Virus record (IMG/VR): IMGVR_UViG_3300046167_000430
Location: 1 to 33,337 of that record
DNA length: 33,337 nucleotides
Direction: 5' to 3' (one strand)
Source of the DNA: a virus
Made by a program: the position numbers and the translations under genes. Under the pieces are notes generated by a model. That model searched no databases, was not told the origin of the DNA, and worked only from the letters and a program-made list of their open reading frames with translations. Of this stretch, positions 5,487 to 12,053 are shown in pieces; positions within the stretch are counted from its first letter, which is position 1, and every line of letters starts with the position of its first letter.

Positions 5487-5685
5487 CTTCAACATCCAAT
5501 TCTGGCACGAAGTCTAAAGCGTTCACCTTGTTCTTGCTGACCTTGGTGATGATGGCGATGCGGTAGAGCGATGGCGTTGTTTTCTCGTTAATCCATCGGT
5601 TCGCGCAGGGTTGAGTGACGCCACAGAGCTTCGCCAATTTGTAGGACGAAATGCCCTTGGTCTCACAGTATTCTTTGAGTTTCAT
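5464..5685 (-). CDS. Cro/CI-type HTH regulator
   Basis: A 73-residue protein starting at ATG 5685 (MKLKEYCETKGIS); AAAGGAG lies six bases upstream, whereas the longer frame to 5781 has an implausible Phe-rich N-terminus. Residues 8-35 give the helix-turn-helix: ISSYKLAKLCGVTQPCANRWINEK in two parts, helix 2 SYKLAKLCG and recognition helix TQPCANRWI. The size fits a Cro-like repressor without a dimerisation domain of CI length. It is transcribed away from block C over an intergenic region with two promoters and inverted repeats, so it most likely controls the B/C switch. There is no integrase, so a classical lysogeny role is uncertain. Confidence 0.8.
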   Translation of the reverse strand: MKLKEYCETKGISSYKLAKLCGVTQPCANRWINEKTTPSLYRIAIITKVSKNKVNALDFVPELDVEDVEALAQ

Positions 5686-5714
5686 TGTCATCTCCTTTTC
5701 TGAACAATGCGGAT

Positions 5715-5742
5715 ACATTATCATGTTCGTTCTGAATGACAA
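5715..5742 (-). promoter_or_regulatory. Promoter for block B
   Basis: On the minus strand, TTGTCA (5742-5737) and TAATGT (5720-5715) are spaced by 16 bases, about 30 bases before the regulator start. The spacer contains GAACGAAC, and a GAACA/TGTTC pair (5702-5728) brackets the -10, which could be an autoregulatory operator. Confidence 0.5.
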
Positions 5743-5775
5743 GTGAAAAAAAATAAAAAAGATGCGAAAAAAGTA

Positions 5776-5803
5776 TTGCACACCGATTCAACCTGTGCAT
5801 AAT
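5776..5803 (+). promoter_or_regulatory. Block C promoter with operator-like inverted repeat
   Basis: TTGCAC (5776-5781) and CATAAT (5798-5803) are 16 bases apart, just upstream of the first block C gene. A perfect inverted repeat TGCACA (5777-5782) / TGTGCA (5794-5799) with an 11-base spacer covers both hexamers. A dimeric repressor bound here would block the promoter; the divergent HTH protein is the obvious candidate. Confidence 0.55.
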
Positions 5804-5827
5804 GGGGATAGGAAAAGGAACAAGGGA

Positions 5828-6181
5828 ATGACAAAGGAACTACCAAAGCATTTGGCTGACGCCAACCTGACCTATGTGTCTCATAGCCAGCTTGAGAAGC
5901 CAGCCTGTCTTCGCATCTTCGAGTATCTATACCTAAAGGATGAGCGTCGAAACATACCTGTTGGCGTTCCAGCTACAGCAGGTGGCGCGGCGCATGACGC
6001 AATCCAAGCTGTCGTGTGTGATGGCCTAGACATTGACGAAGCAATCGAGGCGGCGCAAACGCGCATCCAAGAGCATCAGCCAATCAGTGAGCTTGATGAC
6101 CTGAAGCGTATCCAATACATCGAAGATGTTGAGCGTATCGTGCGTAACGGTGTTGCCGAAATAGAAAAACTGGAGGGTTAA
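5828..6181 (+). CDS. N-terminal half of a RecB/Cas4-type PD-(D/E)XK nuclease
   Basis: A 117-residue protein, start ATG 5828 after AAGGAACAAGGGA. It opens with a helix-rich segment (LTYVSHSQLEKPACLR) and carries GGAAHDAI (G52-x3-H56), the first motif of RecB-family nucleases. It stops before the D and E-x-K motifs, which appear in the ORF at 6346-6858. In relatives I remember, both parts lie in one protein of about 290 residues. Here a 54-codon ORF separates them. The two polypeptides may assemble into one exonuclease, acting with the Erf-like protein two genes on. First gene of block C. Confidence 0.6.
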   Translation: MTKELPKHLADANLTYVSHSQLEKPACLRIFEYLYLKDERRNIPVGVPATAGGAAHDAIQAVVCDGLDIDEAIEAAQTRIQEHQPISELDDLKRIQYIEDVERIVRNGVAEIEKLEG

Positions 6182-6184
6182 ACT

Positions 6185-6349
6185 ATGAATAAAGAAGCGT
6201 TAGAGATTATAGAAGAGGCCGCCGAAATGCTTGTCGTCTTGCGTGACAAGATAACTGATGGCGAAGAGATGGGCATTGACGAGGCAGAGGCGGCAAATCA
6301 CTACGCTCAAAAGATTTTTCGTAACATTCTAAATGGGCGGCGCGGATGA
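6185..6349 (+). CDS. Small acidic helical ORF between nuclease halves, 54 aa
   Basis: A 54-codon frame, MNKEALEIIEEAAEMLVVLR onward, ending FRNILNGRRG. It starts three bases after the upstream stop (GGAGGG lies before it) and overlaps the next start as ATGA. It is acidic and helical with a basic end. It is in the same phase as the upstream half but not the downstream half. No family recognised. It could be an independent small gene inserted within the nuclease or a linker subunit of the complex. Confidence 0.55.
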   Translation: MNKEALEIIEEAAEMLVVLRDKITDGEEMGIDEAEAANHYAQKIFRNILNGRRG

Positions 6350-6858
6350 GTAAGGGGAAATTCACAGCAGAAGAACGCATTAGCCTTTATCATTCAGCAC
6401 TCGAAAAGTCTGGGTTTGAGATAATGGGATTTGTTGACCTGACTGGCGACAGAATACTGGTCGAGATTAAAACCAAGTGGAACCCGCTCGGCCCACCACG
6501 CAAGGATGGCTCGCGCTCATTCCGCAAGGTCAAGACGCCAACGCGCCCCGACCCGTCACACGTTAGACAGGTCGCTATCTATTGGGCGGCGACAGGCAAG
6601 ATGCCCTATCTCGTCTACATCAACACTGAGGGAGCAGTCACTTTCTCACACGAAAACTGTGACCTGCTGACAGTCGAGTCTCTCTCTCATCACTTCAACC
6701 AAATCCTGCACAACGCAGTCGTGTGGGAAAACCTGCTGACCATCAGCACCGACCCGCAGGTTTTGAAATACTGGGTGCAACCAAACTGGGAGGACTTCAG
6801 ATGGCGCTTTATGCCAGACGATTACCTACAACAAGCAAAGGAGTTATTTAAGATATGA
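6346..6858 (+). CDS. C-terminal half of a PD-(D/E)XK exonuclease
   Basis: A 170-residue protein coupled to the preceding ORF by ATGA. It contains the catalytic core FEIMGFVDLTGDRILVEIKT: D31 and E40-I-K42, and the Q-x3-Y motif in VRQVAIYWAA (Q75, Y79), the RecB/lambda-exonuclease-like pattern. The N-terminal GxxxH motif is missing here and present in 5828-6181. The partner gene 6855 encodes an Erf-type annealing protein, so this is probably the exonuclease of a two-component recombination system that resects ends for annealing. No ribosome-binding site is visible, so translation probably depends on coupling. Confidence 0.72.
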   Translation: MSKGKFTAEERISLYHSALEKSGFEIMGFVDLTGDRILVEIKTKWNPLGPPRKDGSRSFRKVKTPTRPDPSHVRQVAIYWAATGKMPYLVYINTEGAVTFSHENCDLLTVESLSHHFNQILHNAVVWENLLTISTDPQVLKYWVQPNWEDFRWRFMPDDYLQQAKELFKI

Positions 6859-7409
6859 AAGAACTAGCAACAGCATTAGCAAAAGCACAGGCGGAGTTTA
6901 CCACCGTGCCGCAGAGTGGGTTCAATCCACATTTCAAAAACAAATTCTCAACACTAGAGGACTGCATCAACATGACACGACCAATCTTGTCGAAGCATGG
7001 TCTGGCAATCTCACAGATGCCAAACACACTGGACGGACAGTATGTCCTGACAACGATTCTCATGCACGAAAGCGGCGAGTCGATTGTCTCCAATCAGCCA
7101 GTGGTCAGCATGAAGCAAGACCCGCAGTCACTTGGTTCGGCACTCAGTTATTGCCGCCGATATAGTCTGACTGGGGTGCTATCGCTCGCCTCTGGCGACT
7201 TCGAGGATGATGGCAATGCGGCTACCGCACCCGCCAAAGCAACACCAGCCAAAGCAAAGGCTACCAAGAATCAGACCATCGCAGACCGTGTAAACGCTAC
7301 ACAGCATGTCGGTGAACTGATGTCTCTCTATGAAGAAGTGAAGGGACAACTCAGCGAGAATGACACAGAGTTATTCTCAAAACGTAAATCAGAGCTTACG
7401 AAAGGATAA
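6855..7409 (+). CDS. erf: Erf-type single-strand annealing protein
   Basis: A 184-residue protein overlapping the nuclease stop as ATGA. The ERF pattern is clear: FNPHFKNKFSTLEDC (residues 23-37), RPILSKHGLAISQ (42-54), VLTTILMHESGESI (64-77), QSLGSALSYCRRYSL (91-105) and FEDDGNAA (116-123). The C-terminus is an Ala/Lys-rich linker followed by a helical region. Erf proteins form rings and anneal complementary single strands in phage recombination and genome circularisation. Its place right after the exonuclease supports a working pair. Confidence 0.92.
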   Translation: MKELATALAKAQAEFTTVPQSGFNPHFKNKFSTLEDCINMTRPILSKHGLAISQMPNTLDGQYVLTTILMHESGESIVSNQPVVSMKQDPQSLGSALSYCRRYSLTGVLSLASGDFEDDGNAATAPAKATPAKAKATKNQTIADRVNATQHVGELMSLYEEVKGQLSENDTELFSKRKSELTKG

Positions 7410-7414
7410 TTGAT

Positions 7415-7678
7415 ATGAGCTATGATAACACAGGGAAAGTCAGCATGTGGTCAAACGAAAACTACACTGCTGGTGGAAAGCAACCACGTCTCAAAGGCAC
7501 GTTGTATGCACACCGCGATTACAAAGCAGGTGAGCCAATCGACATCGCTCTGTGGGACAACGAAAGCGAAAACCCACGCGCCCCTGCCTTGACTGGCAAG
7601 GTCGATGACAAGCGTGAGGCGCAAGCCCCACAAGCGCAACCAGCACCAGCACTCGCCGCCAGCGAAGTGCCGTTCTAG
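7415..7678 (+). CDS. Small protein with SSB-like C-terminal tip, 87 aa
   Basis: An 87-residue protein, five bases downstream of erf. The first 60 residues look like a small beta-rich domain (VSMWSNENYTAGGKQPRL, KGTLYAHRDYKAGEPIDIAL). The last 25 are a Pro/Ala/Gln-rich flexible tail ending SEVPF. That end resembles the conserved (D)DDIPF tip with which bacterial SSB recruits replication and repair proteins, though it has only one acidic residue. I recall proteins of this size next to annealing proteins in marine phages. It may be a reduced SSB-like or SSB-mimicking factor; the fold is not proven. Confidence 0.6.
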   Translation: MSYDNTGKVSMWSNENYTAGGKQPRLKGTLYAHRDYKAGEPIDIALWDNESENPRAPALTGKVDDKREAQAPQAQPAPALAASEVPF

Positions 7679-7690
7679 GGAGACAGTAAG

Positions 7691-8035
7691 ATGAGTGGGA
7701 CAGCTTTCAAGTGCGGACGATGCGATGGGTCAGGTGTCTTGCTCATCAATGTTTCCAGTGACGGGGAGGGTGGGAGCTTCATCGAGAAGCCCTGCCCGAC
7801 CTGCGACGGGAGAGGTATCTTGACTAAAGCAGAATTGATGACGCAGGAGGCGGATTACACACTGGAGGAAAACCAGTTTCTACCAATGCCACTGACGGGC
7901 GCGTTTCGCGTTTATGTGGACGGTGTTGTGTATCAGCGCAAAATGACTGCAAGACAGCTACGCAGATTGGCCCAATACGCCTTGAACGTGGCAATCGAAA
8001 CCGAACAATACGAAGGGGAAAAAGATGGAAATTAA
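7691..8035 (+). CDS. DnaJ-type zinc-finger protein, 114 aa
   Basis: The 114-residue protein has two C-x2-C-x-G-x-G motifs, CGRCDGSG (residues 8-15) and CPTCDGRG (35-42), as in the cysteine-rich zinc domain of DnaJ, where pairs of such repeats hold one zinc. DnaJ has four; this has two and no J domain. The C-terminal part (ARQLRRLAQYALNVAIETEQ) is a basic-then-acidic helix. Start ATG 7691 follows GGGAGACAG. Phage proteins of this type are common in replication blocks, and their role is unknown; binding an unfolded or replication protein is an inference. Confidence 0.75.
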   Translation: MSGTAFKCGRCDGSGVLLINVSSDGEGGSFIEKPCPTCDGRGILTKAELMTQEADYTLEENQFLPMPLTGAFRVYVDGVVYQRKMTARQLRRLAQYALNVAIETEQYEGEKDGN

Positions 8036-8495
8036 TATCAACGTAGATGTGAACCTAGAGACCGAAATCGAGAACGTGGCGCTGACATCAATCATTGATG
8101 CTGTGTCTGAGGTCTTTCTCGTGCCGAAGCGTGAGCTTCTAAATCACCAGCGACCAGCCTACTTAACACAAGCTAGGTTTGCGGTGTATTATCTCGGCTG
8201 GCTTGTTACCAAGCGTAGCCTTCCGAGCATCGGGCGATTCATGGATAGAGACCACACCACCATCTTGCACGGGCGCAACAGGGCTATAGAAATTATGCGT
8301 GAGAATAAGCAATACAAAGAGAAGGTGGAGCTTGCTCGTGAAATAGCCTTCGAGATACAAAGAAAGAAAATGCAAGATGTCAAAAGAATATCAGACGAAA
8401 TCAAACAACAAGTGCTTGAGCGAACAATCGCCGCAAACACTGTCGGAGAAGGCGTTGCTACAGGAACTGCTTTTGTGGAAGCGGAAGGCTCTTAA
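8025..8495 (+). CDS. DnaA domain IV-like DNA-binding protein
   Basis: A 156-residue protein, ATG 8025 after AAGGGGAAAAAG. Residues 22-95 match the DNA-binding domain IV of DnaA: ALTSIIDAVSEVFLVPKREL, then ARFAVYYLGWLVTKRSLPSI and the signature GRFMDRDHTTILHG (70-83). The AAA+ domain is absent. Domain IV recognises DnaA boxes in host origins, so the product could bind phage or host DnaA boxes, compete with host DnaA or guide the phage origin. The last 35 residues look less natural and overlap another frame from 8377, so a frameshift near 8400 is possible. Confidence 0.85.
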   Translation: MEININVDVNLETEIENVALTSIIDAVSEVFLVPKRELLNHQRPAYLTQARFAVYYLGWLVTKRSLPSIGRFMDRDHTTILHGRNRAIEIMRENKQYKEKVELAREIAFEIQRKKMQDVKRISDEIKQQVLERTIAANTVGEGVATGTAFVEAEGS

Positions 8496-8622
8496 CTCTG
8501 AATACAAGCTCATACAACTGGCCGCGATACCAAGCGACAGTCCAGAGTGGAAGAAGTTTAAACGCACTAAGGCAGAAGAACTACTAAACGATTATTATGT
8601 TGACACAGGTGATGCAGAGTAG
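8377..8622 (+). CDS. Hypothetical protein overlapping the DnaA-like ORF, 81 aa
   Basis: The 81-codon frame overlaps the DnaA-like ORF by 119 bases in another phase. Its C-terminal half (LLLWKRKALNSEYKLIQ, then SPEWKKFKRTKAEELLNDYY) looks like genuine helical protein. The overlapping end of the DnaA-like ORF is less convincing. Either this is a separate gene with an early start, or it is the true C-terminus of the DnaA-like protein after a one-base sequencing error. No function can be named. Confidence 0.5.
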   Translation: MSKEYQTKSNNKCLSEQSPQTLSEKALLQELLLWKRKALNSEYKLIQLAAIPSDSPEWKKFKRTKAEELLNDYYVDTGDAE

Positions 8623-8654
8623 TAATCTGCAAGCATAAGGAAAGGGGAAAACAA

Positions 8655-8956
8655 ATGGAAAACAATTTATCTATCAGCGAAATCCTGCAAGAGGATGGGA
8701 CACTTGGAACGGACACCAAGCTGGGGTGAGGTGGCTAGTCTGCATGACGCACTCGTGCGGGTGACGGGGGAAGACAATTTCCTTGCAAGCACCAGACTTC
8801 ACGCTTGCATATGGGGACGACTACGAGAATCCAGTAACAGACGAAATGTGGATACAGGTGGGTGCTGAGGCAAATCTGGTCGCACCTTACGCACGAGAAG
8901 TTGCGGTTGAATGGTGTCACATCGAGGCGCCAAGCTGGCAAGACCTTGGAGATTAG
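8655..8956 (+). CDS. Hypothetical protein, about 99 aa, two frameshifts
   Basis: Starts MENNLSISEILQEDGTLGTD after GGAAAGGGGAAAACAA. The frame stops at 8729, but removing the T after CTGGGG (about 8727) continues it as EVASLHDALVRVTGEDNF. Removing one base in TTCCTT (about 8779-8784) continues it as LQAPDFTLAYGDDYENP and on to EAPSWQDLGD with a stop at 8956. The total length is 3n+2, as expected for two extra bases. The spacing to neighbours is normal. The rebuilt protein is acidic with aromatic residues; no family is recognised. Confidence 0.5.
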
Positions 8957-8962
8957 AGAGAT

Positions 8963-9172
8963 ATGACAATGGAAGATAAAATAGAACCACGGGTCTTGGC
9001 GTATTTGCGGCCAGCACCAGAGCCAGAGTTTGCCGCAGAGCTTTGCGTCATGGACAAAGATGGCTACTACACAGTCATCTGCATGTCAGACCAAGCACTT
9101 CTGAATATGGCTCAGAAAGCAACCGCCCTGATGGCGGAGAGAAACTTTTTCAAAGGGGAAGACAATGAATGA
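8963..9172 (+). CDS. Hypothetical protein, 69 aa
   Basis: Not recognised. A 69-residue acidic protein beginning MTMEDKIEPRVLAYLRPAP, six bases after the rebuilt ORF and overlapping the next start by eight bases. The pattern AAELCVMDKDGYYTVICMSD suggests two short beta strands followed by a helix (QALLNMAQKATALMAER). Tight packing in block C supports it as a real gene. Confidence 0.65.
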   Translation: MTMEDKIEPRVLAYLRPAPEPEFAAELCVMDKDGYYTVICMSDQALLNMAQKATALMAERNFFKGEDNE

Positions 9173-9473
9173 ATATGAACTGAAAGAATTTGAACTACAA
9201 AGCCTGAAGCTCAAAGAATACAAGTTTGAGGGTGACGAGGGGCTAGAGAACGCCATGAGAGCGCAAGCTGTTGCCCTCATTGAGTGTGCCGAGACTGTCG
9301 CCAAGATGAACGAGACTATCGCGGGTGCGATTGCATCCCTGCACCCAGAGGTAGAAAACAAGCTGGAAGGGACAGCAACAATTCTATCTCAAGTGTTGCA
9401 GTCACTTCACCACCGCAAGGAGGAGCGCAAGTCTAAGGTGACAGAAGACAAGCATCCGACTGAGTGGCGATAA
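9165..9473 (+). CDS. Coiled-coil protein, 102 aa
   Basis: Not recognised. The 102-residue protein, ATG 9165 after AAAGGGGAAGAC, is Glu/Lys-rich and helical throughout (MNEYELKEFELQSLKLKEYK at the start, then a long helix with IECAETVAKMNETIAGAIAS). It is likely a small oligomeric coiled coil. It overlaps its upstream neighbour by eight bases and lies directly before the PAPS-reductase-like gene. Confidence 0.65.
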   Translation: MNEYELKEFELQSLKLKEYKFEGDEGLENAMRAQAVALIECAETVAKMNETIAGAIASLHPEVENKLEGTATILSQVLQSLHHRKEERKSKVTEDKHPTEWR

Positions 9474-9496
9474 TGAGTAGGGGGGAGGTGTCAGAT

Positions 9497-10249
9497 ATGG
9501 TAATGGATGGGGACACTATAGCTGTTTGGTTTAGTTGCGGAGCGGCCAGCGCGGTTGCCGCCAAGCTAACTCTTGAGAATTACAAGAGCTGTCAGGTAAG
9601 AATACTTAACTCTCCCGTAATGGAGGAGGATGAGGACAACAGGAGGTTCTTAGGTGACGTAGAAAACTGGCTCGAGAAAGAGATAGAAATTGTTACATCA
9701 GAGAATTTCCCTTCTCAGTCAGCAAGGGAGGTTTGGGAAAAAAAGAAATTTATGTCTAGTGTCTCTGGCGCTCCATGCACATCGGAGCTTAAAAAGAAGG
9801 CTCGTCAGGAGTGGGAATCTAAAAATAAAGTTGACTGGCATGTTCTTGGCTTTACCTATGAAGAAAAGAATAGGGCAGACAGATTTATGCTGACAGAGAG
9901 AGATAATCTTATACCAATCCTGATTGACCACAAAGTCAGTAAGGTTCAATGCATGGAGATTATAGCCTCAAATGGAATTGAAGTTCCTCGTGTTTATAAA
10001 ATGGGTTATCCAAACGCAAACTGCATAGGCTGTGTTAAAGCCACTAGCCCGACATACTGGAATTTGGTTAGAGAGACGCACCCAGAAGTTTTTGAGGACA
10101 GGGCAAGGCAAAGTAGGGATATAGGGGCTAGGCTAACAAGAGTAAAGGGAGAGAGGCTTTTTCTTGACCAACTCAAACCAACTGATGTTGGCTCCCCCAT
10201 AAAAGACAGTTATGGGGATTGCGGATTATTTTGCGAAGAAATAAAGTGA
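9497..10249 (+). CDS. PAPS reductase-like PP-loop protein
   Basis: Start ATG 9497 is preferred because GGGGGAGGTG lies six bases upstream; open-frame starts at GTG 9464 and ATG 9473 lack this. The 250-residue protein carries the adenine-alpha-hydrolase PP-loop (AVWFSCGAASAVAAK), a GAPCTSELKKKARQEW segment and NCIGCVKATSPTYW with a CxxC pair, then CGLFC near the end. Phage proteins of this family are common; the presumed reaction is ATP-dependent activation or sulphur transfer, but the substrate is unknown. Roles in DNA sulphur modification or sulphur metabolism have been proposed for relatives. Lower-GC codon use than its neighbours hints at separate acquisition. Last gene of block C. Confidence 0.8.
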   Translation: MVMDGDTIAVWFSCGAASAVAAKLTLENYKSCQVRILNSPVMEEDEDNRRFLGDVENWLEKEIEIVTSENFPSQSAREVWEKKKFMSSVSGAPCTSELKKKARQEWESKNKVDWHVLGFTYEEKNRADRFMLTERDNLIPILIDHKVSKVQCMEIIASNGIEVPRVYKMGYPNANCIGCVKATSPTYWNLVRETHPEVFEDRARQSRDIGARLTRVKGERLFLDQLKPTDVGSPIKDSYGDCGLFCEEIK

Positions 10250-10274
10250 CTAGGGCTTCTTAAGAAATAGCTTT

Positions 10275-10352
10275 CGCGCTCACTCTCCCTCCGAAGTTGA
10301 GCGCGTATTGAGCCAGCCGAGTTGCCCCCTTCTTCTCGGCTGGTTCTTTTTT
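10275..10352 (+). terminator. Convergent terminator between blocks C and D
   Basis: Two hairpins in a row. CGCGCTCA (10275-10282) pairs with TGAGCGCG (10298-10305). AGCCAGCCGAG (10311-10321) pairs with CTCGGCTGGTT (10335-10345, one G-T), followed by C and six T to 10352, a good intrinsic terminator for the + strand. The first hairpin could serve the minus-strand late transcript, which ends here too. Confidence 0.75.
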
Positions 10353-10758
10353 ATGACTTCTTTCTTAGACGTGCAGTTTTCTTTGCAATCTTCTTTGGCT
10401 GTTTCGAGAACTGCTTGCCAGCCTTCGTGTCTCTCCGCTTCTTAGCAGACGTTGCAACATACTCAGCCGCAGACAGCTTCTCTCTGGTGCGCTTTGGTAG
10501 GTAACGCTCCCCAGTAGCTTTCTTGCCCTGCGTGGATGGCTTGCCAGACTTCGTTCCCCATTCCTCTTTAGTCCACTTGCTCAGGCTCTTTTGTTTCTTG
10601 CCCTTGCCGCCACGGTATCCGCCGCCAGCTTTCTTATATTGCTGTGCAAGCATCTGGGCCTTACGCGCTGACCATTGTCCAGCCTTACCACCTTTACTGC
10701 CAGCCATGATTTTATTCTTCAGGCGTTCACGCAGTTTTGGCTTTGTATATTTACTCAT
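10351..10758 (-). CDS. DUF5872-like basic protein
   Basis: A 135-residue, very Lys/Arg/Gly-rich protein. Phrases RERLKNKIMAGSKGGKAGQWS, ARKAQMLAQQYKKAGGGY and SLSKWTKEEW, then RYLPKRTREKLS, match the DUF5872 family as I remember it from marine phages and large eukaryotic viruses. Function is unknown. The charge suggests nucleic-acid binding, perhaps DNA condensation in the particle. It overlaps the endolysin gene by eight bases and is the last late gene. Confidence 0.75.
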   Translation of the reverse strand: MSKYTKPKLRERLKNKIMAGSKGGKAGQWSARKAQMLAQQYKKAGGGYRGGKGKKQKSLSKWTKEEWGTKSGKPSTQGKKATGERYLPKRTREKLSAAEYVATSAKKRRDTKAGKQFSKQPKKIAKKTARLRKKS

Positions 10759-11314
10759 CGGTCAAGCCCTTCTTGTATCTCTTTCCACTGTATCGCAAAC
10801 ACTCTTTGCGGTTCTTTCCATCTGCACGATAGCTACAATGCACCCACCCAGCGTTAGGGTCATCAGGTTTGTAGAACTCCAAGATGAGTTGGTCGAACTC
10901 AAGGTTGTCTCGTATCCATTCGGCAAGTTCTAGGTTAGAGACACCAATGACCTTGAAGTCAACGGCCTGACCCTTGGCATGTTGGCTGGTCGCCTTACTG
11001 CCGATTGCTTTGCATAATTCCTTGCTTCTGTAGCCAGATGAAGGGGTGATACTACGGGCAAACTGTTTTCTACACGGCTCTAGGACGTGTAAACAGACCC
11101 CTTTCAGGGCCTCAATGTGCTTTTCGCTGGGGGTATTGTCGATACCCTTGCGGGTCGCTGTCTCACTGTAAGTAAGCTCACCTAGAGAAAAGTTCTCTGA
11201 CAGATACCCCTCACGCAAAGGGGTTACTTCTTTTTTCTTAGACTCATCAGCTTGTCCGCTCCCTTTATTCCAAAGGAACTTGAGACCGCGATGAATAGGA
11301 GATACTGATACCAT
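10751..11314 (-). CDS. Endolysin, peptidase M15 family
   Basis: The frame gives 187 residues. The catalytic domain (about 38-165) has the M15_3 pattern: LSENFSLGELTYSETA, SITPSSGYRSKELCKAIG, SQHAKGQAVDF with zinc ligands H112 and D119, and GWVHCSY with H159. This is a D,D- or L,D-type peptidoglycan peptidase that cuts cross-links at lysis. The first 30 residues overlap the holin gene and have no strong ribosome-binding site, so translation may start later, close to the holin stop (no ATG is available there). No signal peptide, so it depends on a holin for release. Confidence 0.88.
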   Translation of the reverse strand: MVSVSPIHRGLKFLWNKGSGQADESKKKEVTPLREGYLSENFSLGELTYSETATRKGIDNTPSEKHIEALKGVCLHVLEPCRKQFARSITPSSGYRSKELCKAIGSKATSQHAKGQAVDFKVIGVSNLELAEWIRDNLEFDQLILEFYKPDDPNAGWVHCSYRADGKNRKECLRYSGKRYKKGLTDE

Positions 11315-11616
11315 TCTGGAAGCTCATTCAATACTGCAAACCCAGCCTTAACGTCGTCTGTCAGGCTAGGAATAAAAACTAATATAGACGGGAGGAGTAG
11401 CACCACGAGAGCAAACTCATCTTTCCATGAGTCTTTTGTCGAGTCGGCCATTGCCGCCTCCCACTGGATTTCACCTGCCGCAACCTTTTTAGAAACCTCT
11501 GCATCCGCTTTTGCCTTTTCAACTTTAGCCACGGCCTTTGCCTTGGTCTCTTCTACTTTACCTTCGACCCAGTTACCAGCGATGCTGGCAATCGGCCCGA
11601 TTAAAGAACTCAACAT
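11224..11616 (-). CDS. Holin, GTA_holin_3TM-like
   Basis: A 130-residue protein. It starts with an amphipathic helix (MLSSLIGPIASIAGNWVEGK), followed by an Ala/Lys/Glu-rich helix, then two membrane spans at about 68-84 (FALVVLLLPSILVFIP) and 102-119 (WYQYLLFIAVSSSFGIKG), and a LRKKK tail. This matches the holin family found in marine phages and gene transfer agents. It overlaps the endolysin gene, as lysis genes often do. It forms the membrane lesion that frees the endolysin. Confidence 0.8.
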   Translation of the reverse strand: MLSSLIGPIASIAGNWVEGKVEETKAKAVAKVEKAKADAEVSKKVAAGEIQWEAAMADSTKDSWKDEFALVVLLLPSILVFIPSLTDDVKAGFAVLNELPEWYQYLLFIAVSSSFGIKGADKLMSLRKKK

Positions 11617-12053
11617 GAGAGTCTCCGTTCATCTATTTCTCTTAGCGCTTCGTCGAGTTGATGCTTCTCATCGACAGCAAGAAGTTTATCAAGAGACATA
11701 TTATAGCGCACAACATTGTGTTTGAAAACTGGCTTAAAGTAAAACCTGCGGGTGTCCAAAGCAACCAGACACAGTAGGTCTACAGAGTTGGCGTCCATCT
11801 TGGTTTTGGCTCCAGAGCCACGCGCGGTGTTCCAACAGTATCTCTTGGATACACCACTTTTCCTTCGGGGGTCTGCGCTACACTTTGATGTGGTCTTCAC
11901 CTCTACACGATAATGCGTCCCATCATCTCGCATCAGAAGCATATCAAAAGAGGATTGCTGGCAGAGGACTGTGCGGTAGCCGAGAGCCTCAATCACACCA
12001 GAAGCTAGAAGCTCGCCAGCCCTACCAATGTGAACCTCACTTAACTTACCCAC
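11610..12053 (-). CDS. PD-(D/E)XK nuclease, Hjc-like
   Basis: A 147-residue protein with E14 in GRAGELLAS, D37 in SSFDMLLM and E51-V-K53 in HYRVEVKTTS, the order and spacing of Holliday junction resolvase-like PD-(D/E)XK enzymes. The rest is helical and basic. It sits in the lysis region of the late operon, where such a nuclease could resolve branches before packaging. It overlaps the holin start by seven bases. A homing-type or group-I-intron-associated nuclease is the alternative for this fold. Confidence 0.75.
   Translation of the reverse strand: MGKLSEVHIGRAGELLASGVIEALGYRTVLCQQSSFDMLLMRDDGTHYRVEVKTTSKCSADPRRKSGVSKRYCWNTARGSGAKTKMDANSVDLLCLVALDTRRFYFKPVFKHNVVRYNMSLDKLLAVDEKHQLDEALREIDERRLSC

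Noticed and set aside
9464-9496. GTG 9464 or ATG 9473 as the start of the PAPS-reductase-like gene
   Set aside because: A strong GGGGGAGGTG ribosome-binding site lies inside this extension and points to ATG 9497.
10246-10256. GTGACTAGGG at the end of the PAPS-reductase-like gene as a further iteron
   Set aside because: One half-site only, no neighbouring unit.
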